This document shows positions 36,654-40,051 of a DNA stretch of 40,051 nucleotides, one piece after another; position 1 is the first letter of the stretch, and each line of letters begins with the position of its first letter. The notes under the pieces are model-generated. The model was not told the origin of the DNA, made no database searches, and saw only the letters and a program-made list of their open reading frames with translations. The stretch lies in NCBI RefSeq assembly GCF_030645145.1, contig NZ_JAUSMI010000095.1, positions 1 to 40,051 on the forward strand, given 5' to 3'. Source of the DNA: Microcella sp. (lineage in GTDB: Bacteria; Actinomycetota; Actinomycetes; Actinomycetales; Microbacteriaceae). The position numbers and the translations under genes are program-made.

Positions 36654-38013
36654 GGAAGCGCTCCCAATCGGTGACGGCGGCGTCGAAGGCCTTCTGCTCG
36701 ATGCGCGCCATGTTGAGGTAGTGGTCCACGACATCCTGCCCGAACGCCGCGTGAGCGATCTCGGAGCCCGCGAAGAGCTCGGCGGCATCGCGCAGGGTCG
36801 AGGGCACGCGCGGCTTGTCCGAGCCGTAGGCGTTGCCCGCGAACGCCTCCTCGAGCGTGAGCTCGTTCTCGATCCCGTGGATGCCCGCGGCGATGATCGC
36901 GGCGGTCGCGAGGTACTGGTTGACGTCGCCCCCCGGCACGCGGTTCTCGACGCGCAGGCTCTGGCCGTGGCCGACGACGCGGAGGGCGCACGTGCGGTTG
37001 TCGAAGCCCCACGCGATCGCGGTCGGGGCGAAGCTCCCGTCGACGTAGCGCTTGTACGAGTTGATCGCGGGCGCGAAGAACAGGGTGAGCTCGCGCATCG
37101 CGGCGAGCTGGCCGGCGATCCAGTGCTCCATGAGGGGCGAGAAGCCGTGCTCGCGATCGCCGGCCATGACGGGCGCGCCGTCGGTGCCGCGCACGCTGAG
37201 GTGGATGTGGCAGCTGTTGCCCTCGCGCTCGTTGAACTTCGCCATGAAGGTCAGCGACTTGCCGTGACGGTCGGCGATCTCCTTCGCCCCGTTCTTGTAG
37301 ATCGAGTGGTTGTCGCACGTCGCGAGCGCATGGGCGTAGCGGAACGCGATCTCCTGCTGGCCGAGGTTGCACTCGCCCTTGACGCCCTCGCAGTACATGC
37401 CGGCGCCGTCCATGCTGAGCCGGATGTCGCGCAGGAGCGGCTCCATGCGCGTCGAGGCCATGAGGGCGTAGTCGATGTTGTAGTCGCTCGCCGGGGTGAG
37501 GTCGCGGTAGCCCTTGCGCCAGGCGTCGCGGTAGCCGTCGTCGAAGACGATGAACTCGAGCTCGGTGCCGACGTACGGCACGAGGCCGTGCCCGGCGAGG
37601 CGGTCGATCTGGCGGCGGAGGATCGCGCGCGGGCTCGGGGCGACGGGCGTGCCGTCGAGGAAGAGCAGATCGGCGAGCACCATCGCCGTGCCGGGCAGCC
37701 ACGGGATGAGCCGGAGCGTGTCCATGTCGGGCTGCATGACCATGTCGCCGTAGCCGCGCTCCCAGCTGGAGATCGCGTAGCCGTCGACGGTGTTCATCTC
37801 GACGTCGACCGCGAGCAGGTAGTTGCAGCACTCGGCGCCGTGCGAGCCGACCTCTTCGCTGAACAGCCGCGCCGACACGCGCTTGCCCACGAGACGGCCC
37901 TGCATGTCGGTGAAGGCGACGATGACGGTGTCGATCTCCCCGGCCCGGATGCTCTTCTCGAGATCGTGGGCGCTCAGGTTCCCCGAGCGGACTCCGGAGG
38001 GTGCAGCGGTCAT
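36634..38013 (-). CDS. Glutamine synthetase-like gamma-glutamylamine ligase (GlnA4/PuuA type)
   Basis: A 459-residue glutamine synthetase-superfamily enzyme. Metal- and ATP-binding motifs: GTELEFIVFDDG (Glu151, Glu153), EGVKGECNLGQQEIAF, NSCHIHLSV, and RVENRVPGGDVNQYLA near the end; the N-terminal beta-grasp has FTDMQGRLVGKRV. It lies in a catabolic operon with a PuuD-like hydrolase and a permease, so it is a gamma-glutamylating ligase rather than the assimilatory GlnA. Enzymes of this kind in Streptomyces (GlnA3, GlnA4) act on polyamines or ethanolamine. The ATG at 38013 has AAGGAG 8 nt upstream; the open frame continues upstream without a better start. First gene of the operon. Confidence 0.9.
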   Translation of the reverse strand: MTAAPSGVRSGNLSAHDLEKSIRAGEIDTVIVAFTDMQGRLVGKRVSARLFSEEVGSHGAECCNYLLAVDVEMNTVDGYAISSWERGYGDMVMQPDMDTLRLIPWLPGTAMVLADLLFLDGTPVAPSPRAILRRQIDRLAGHGLVPYVGTELEFIVFDDGYRDAWRKGYRDLTPASDYNIDYALMASTRMEPLLRDIRLSMDGAGMYCEGVKGECNLGQQEIAFRYAHALATCDNHSIYKNGAKEIADRHGKSLTFMAKFNEREGNSCHIHLSVRGTDGAPVMAGDREHGFSPLMEHWIAGQLAAMRELTLFFAPAINSYKRYVDGSFAPTAIAWGFDNRTCALRVVGHGQSLRVENRVPGGDVNQYLATAAIIAAGIHGIENELTLEEAFAGNAYGSDKPRVPSTLRDAAELFAGSEIAHAAFGQDVVDHYLNMARIEQKAFDAAVTDWERFRGFERF

Positions 38014-38043
38014 GGCTCGTCTCCTTCGACTGGCGGGGTTTCG

Positions 38044-38122
38044 ACCATTGATACCACACACGCCGTCGCCGCCTTGGCCGTCTTAGGCGGCTCTCGCGCG
38101 TCAATGGTGGACACAAGCCACC
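38044..38122. promoter_or_regulatory. Divergent control region of the amine-utilisation cluster
   Basis: The 223-bp gap between the ligase and permease genes contains perfect inverted 8-mers ACCATTGA (38044-38051) and TCAATGGT (38101-38108), about 5.4 helical turns apart, and GGTGG-N7-CCACC (38106-38122) overlapping the second. The TGGT/ACCA cores resemble half-sites of FadR-type GntR regulators, so these are candidate operators for the regulator at 32992-33723. The rest of the gap (38123-38230) shows no feature I can support beyond the permease ribosome binding site. Confidence 0.45.
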
Positions 38123-38236
38123 TTTAGCGGCATGCTTCCCCACGAAGCGCACCGTGGCGCCGTGCCATCGAACGCGCATGACAGCTCCACCCTCTGTCCA
38201 CCCCGGACTCGATGTCCATCCCCCCAGGAGGAATGC

Positions 38237-39787
38237 ATGGCGGATACGACCAAGGCGACGGGCGGTGTCACGTACACCCGCGTCGACAAGGGCTACTTCG
38301 AGAAGCGCGGCCTGCGCCGAACAGCGGGAGTGTGGGGCCTGTGGGGCCTCGCCGTCGCGGCGGTCATCTCGGGCGACTTCTCCGGCTGGAACTTCGGCAT
38401 CGACTTCGCGGGCTTCGGCGGCATGCTCATCGCCTTCGTCGTGCTCGTGGTCATGTACTACGGCCTGACCTTCTCGATCAGCGAGATGTCGGCCGCGATG
38501 CCGCACACCGGAGGGGCCTACTCGTTCGCCCGATCGGCCATGGGCCCGTGGGGCGGTCTCGTCACCGGCGCCGCCGAGACGATCGAGTACGTCGCGACGA
38601 CCGCGGTCATCGTCTTCTTCTCCGCCCAGTACCTCGACGGCGTCACGAGCGGGTTGCTGAACTTCTCGCTCGCCGAGGCCGACATGATGTGGGTCTGGTG
38701 GATCGTCCTCTACGTCGCGTTCGTCCTGCTGAACGCCGCAGGCGCCGCCATCTCGTTCCGGTTCGCGATCGTCGTCGCGATCATCGCGATCGCGATCATC
38801 CTCGTCTTCTCGGTCATGGCGCTCGCGTCGGGGCTCTTCTCGTTCGACAAGCTGTGGGACATGGCGCCGAACGAGTCGGTCGCCGGCTCGTCGGTGTTCC
38901 TGCCCGAGGGCTGGGTCGCGATCCTGTTCGCGCTGCCGTTCGCCATGTGGTTCTTCCTCGGCATCGAGGAGCTCCCGCTCGCGGCGGAGGAGTCGCACAC
39001 CCCGGAGAAGGACATCCCCCGCGCCGGGGTGCTCGCGCGCGGCACGCTCATCATCACGGGCGTCCTCGTCCTCTTCCTCAACACGGGAGTCCTCGGAGCG
39101 GAGGCGACGGGAACCTCGCTCGAGCCCCTACTCGACGGGTTCCGGGCGATCGTGGGCGACGAGCTCGCGGCGGTGCTCGCGATCTTCGCGCTCATCGGCC
39201 TGCTCGCCTCGCTGCAGGGCATCATGTTCGCCTACGGGCGCAACATGTACTCGCTGTCGCGGGCGGGCTACTACCCGAAGTTCCTGTCGCTCACGGGCAA
39301 GAACCAGACGCCGTGGGTCGCCCTCACGGTCGGCGCCGTCGTCGGGTTCGTCGCGATCGTGGCGCTCGACCTCCTGTCGCGGGTCGACCCCGAGGGCGTC
39401 GGCGCGGTCGCGGGAGCGATCATCCTCAATATCGCGGTCTGGGGCGCGGTCGTCGCGTACTTCCTGCAGATGGTCTCGTTCCTCATCCTGCGCAGGAAGT
39501 TCCCGAACGTGAACCGCCCGTACAAGAGCCCGTGGGGTCTCTTCGGCGCGTACAGCGCCGCCGCGATCGCCGCGCTCGTGTTCGTCGGCCTGCTCGTGAA
39601 CCCCGCGTTCCAGGCCGCGATCGTCGCGATCATCATCGTGTACGCGCTCATCCTCATCGGATTCGCCGTGCACTACCGCCGTCAGCTCGTCCTCTCGCCC
39701 GAGGAGGAGTACGCGATGAGCGGCGGGACGCACGAGCTCACGAAGGAGCTCGACTCCGAGCCGGCGCCGGAGCACCGCCGCCACTAG
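38237..39787 (+). CDS. Ethanolamine permease-like APC transporter
   Basis: A 516-residue amino acid-polyamine-organocation transporter with about 12 membrane helices. Several stretches match the ethanolamine permease (Eat) subfamily: VISGDFSGWNFGIDFAGFGG early, FARSAMGPWGG, ETIEYVATTAVI and MWFFLGIEELPLAAEE in the middle. Eat-type proteins carry SGDFxGWNFG and WFFLxxExxPLAAEE in the same positions, unlike PuuP putrescine importers. N-terminal 35 and C-terminal 50 residues are polar and cytoplasmic. The ATG at 38237 has a perfect AGGAGGA site. It is divergent from the ligase operon and followed by a strong terminator. Confidence 0.87.
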   Translation: MADTTKATGGVTYTRVDKGYFEKRGLRRTAGVWGLWGLAVAAVISGDFSGWNFGIDFAGFGGMLIAFVVLVVMYYGLTFSISEMSAAMPHTGGAYSFARSAMGPWGGLVTGAAETIEYVATTAVIVFFSAQYLDGVTSGLLNFSLAEADMMWVWWIVLYVAFVLLNAAGAAISFRFAIVVAIIAIAIILVFSVMALASGLFSFDKLWDMAPNESVAGSSVFLPEGWVAILFALPFAMWFFLGIEELPLAAEESHTPEKDIPRAGVLARGTLIITGVLVLFLNTGVLGAEATGTSLEPLLDGFRAIVGDELAAVLAIFALIGLLASLQGIMFAYGRNMYSLSRAGYYPKFLSLTGKNQTPWVALTVGAVVGFVAIVALDLLSRVDPEGVGAVAGAIILNIAVWGAVVAYFLQMVSFLILRRKFPNVNRPYKSPWGLFGAYSAAAIAALVFVGLLVNPAFQAAIVAIIIVYALILIGFAVHYRRQLVLSPEEEYAMSGGTHELTKELDSEPAPEHRRH

Positions 39788-39802
39788 CGCTCGCACGTCA
39801 CG

Positions 39803-39834
39803 ACGGGCCGCGGAGATCGCTCTCCGCGGCCCGT
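39803..39834 (+). terminator. Strong terminator after the permease gene
   Basis: A perfect 14-bp stem (39803-39816 with 39821-39834) with a TCGC loop, 15 nt after the stop codon. Confidence 0.85.
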
Positions 39835-40051
39835 TCGCGTGCGCGCTCGCAGATCCGGATCGTCGGGTGCTGCGGCTCCCTGGGCACCCGGTCGCCGAGC
39901 CGCGGTGTGCACGTTCTCCGGATCTCCGGGGCGGTGCGGTGATCGGGCCGCGCGACGACGGGGTGATCGTCTCGGAACTCCGGAGAACGTGCACGCCGTG
40001 CGCCCGTCGCCGGGGCGAGGACGAGGGCCGGGGTGCGACACCGCCGGCGGC
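39835..40051. other. Non-coding end of the window with a 16-bp inverted repeat
   Basis: I see no credible gene here; a short minus-strand open frame is Arg/Pro-rich and crosses the terminator. The notable element is a perfect 16-bp inverted repeat, GTGCACGTTCTCCGGA at 39907-39922 and its complement at 39979-39994, with 56 nt between. Confidence 0.7.

Noticed and set aside
32992-39787. Assignment of the cluster as a putrescine (Puu) pathway
   Set aside because: The ligase, ALDH and hydrolase fit, but no PuuB oxidase is present, an SDR takes its place, and the permease has ethanolamine-permease motifs. Kept as the alternative hypothesis.
39784-40041. 85-codon minus-strand open frame at the right edge
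   Set aside because: It overlaps the permease terminator and the inverted repeat, is Arg/Pro-rich and has no recognisable start context.

Overview
The window is about 40 kb of very GC-rich DNA (roughly 70% or more by eye). It is dense with chromosomal housekeeping genes, and I see no rRNA, tRNA, IS element, integrase or CRISPR array. Gene content and order point to a high-GC actinobacterium, most probably of the family Microbacteriaceae: a DUF1003 gene next to an Mrp/ApbC ATPase and then tatB, an O-methyltransferase and a DUF3117 gene; divergent dapE/dapD; an ilvDBNC operon; a seven-subunit type antiporter operon with a fused MnhA-MnhB; and many -10 boxes of TANNNT form, several only 6-7 nt before the start codon (leaderless genes). 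The family assignment is inference.

Layout. 1-4460: DUF1003 protein, Mrp Fe-S carrier, a 37-residue membrane peptide divergent from a LysR regulator, TatB, O-methyltransferase, DUF3117 protein. 4536-11645: PIG-V-like mannosyltransferase with dapE, divergent dapD, then gltA, and an operon reading ilvE, DUF6113-like, fdxA, dapC (so three lysine/DAP genes lie close together). 12880-16551: leuB with a structured leader, a DUF6458 protein, serA and a DoxX-like protein. 16567-18221: two small membrane proteins and a DUF1353 protein. 18296-23436: ilvD-ilvB-ilvN-ilvC, the common branched-chain amino acid pathway, directly downstream of mnhA(B)CDEFG (23446-29692), an Mrp-type Na+/H+ antiporter. 29768-32961: otsA-otsB (trehalose synthesis) divergent from a sugar-phosphate isomerase-like TIM-barrel gene.

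32992-39787 is the most interesting part: an ethanolamine-permease-like transporter divergent from an operon of a glutamine synthetase-like ligase, a class I amidotransferase-like gamma-glutamyl hydrolase, an aldehyde dehydrogenase, a short-chain dehydrogenase and a GntR/FCD regulator. The set lacks a PuuB-type amine oxidase but has an alcohol-dehydrogenase-type SDR and an Eat-type permease. I therefore read it as a complete gamma-glutamylation route for ethanolamine (import, glutamylation, alcohol to aldehyde to acid, hydrolysis to glycine and glutamate) rather than a putrescine (Puu) pathway.

Regulatory structure repeatedly stands out: leaderless promoters at tatB, dapE, dapD, ilvD, a small membrane-protein operon and the isomerase gene; two places where the TAA stop of one gene is the first half of the TAAACT -10 box of the next operon; several unusually long intergenic inverted repeats; and a codon-usage anomaly inside ilvD.
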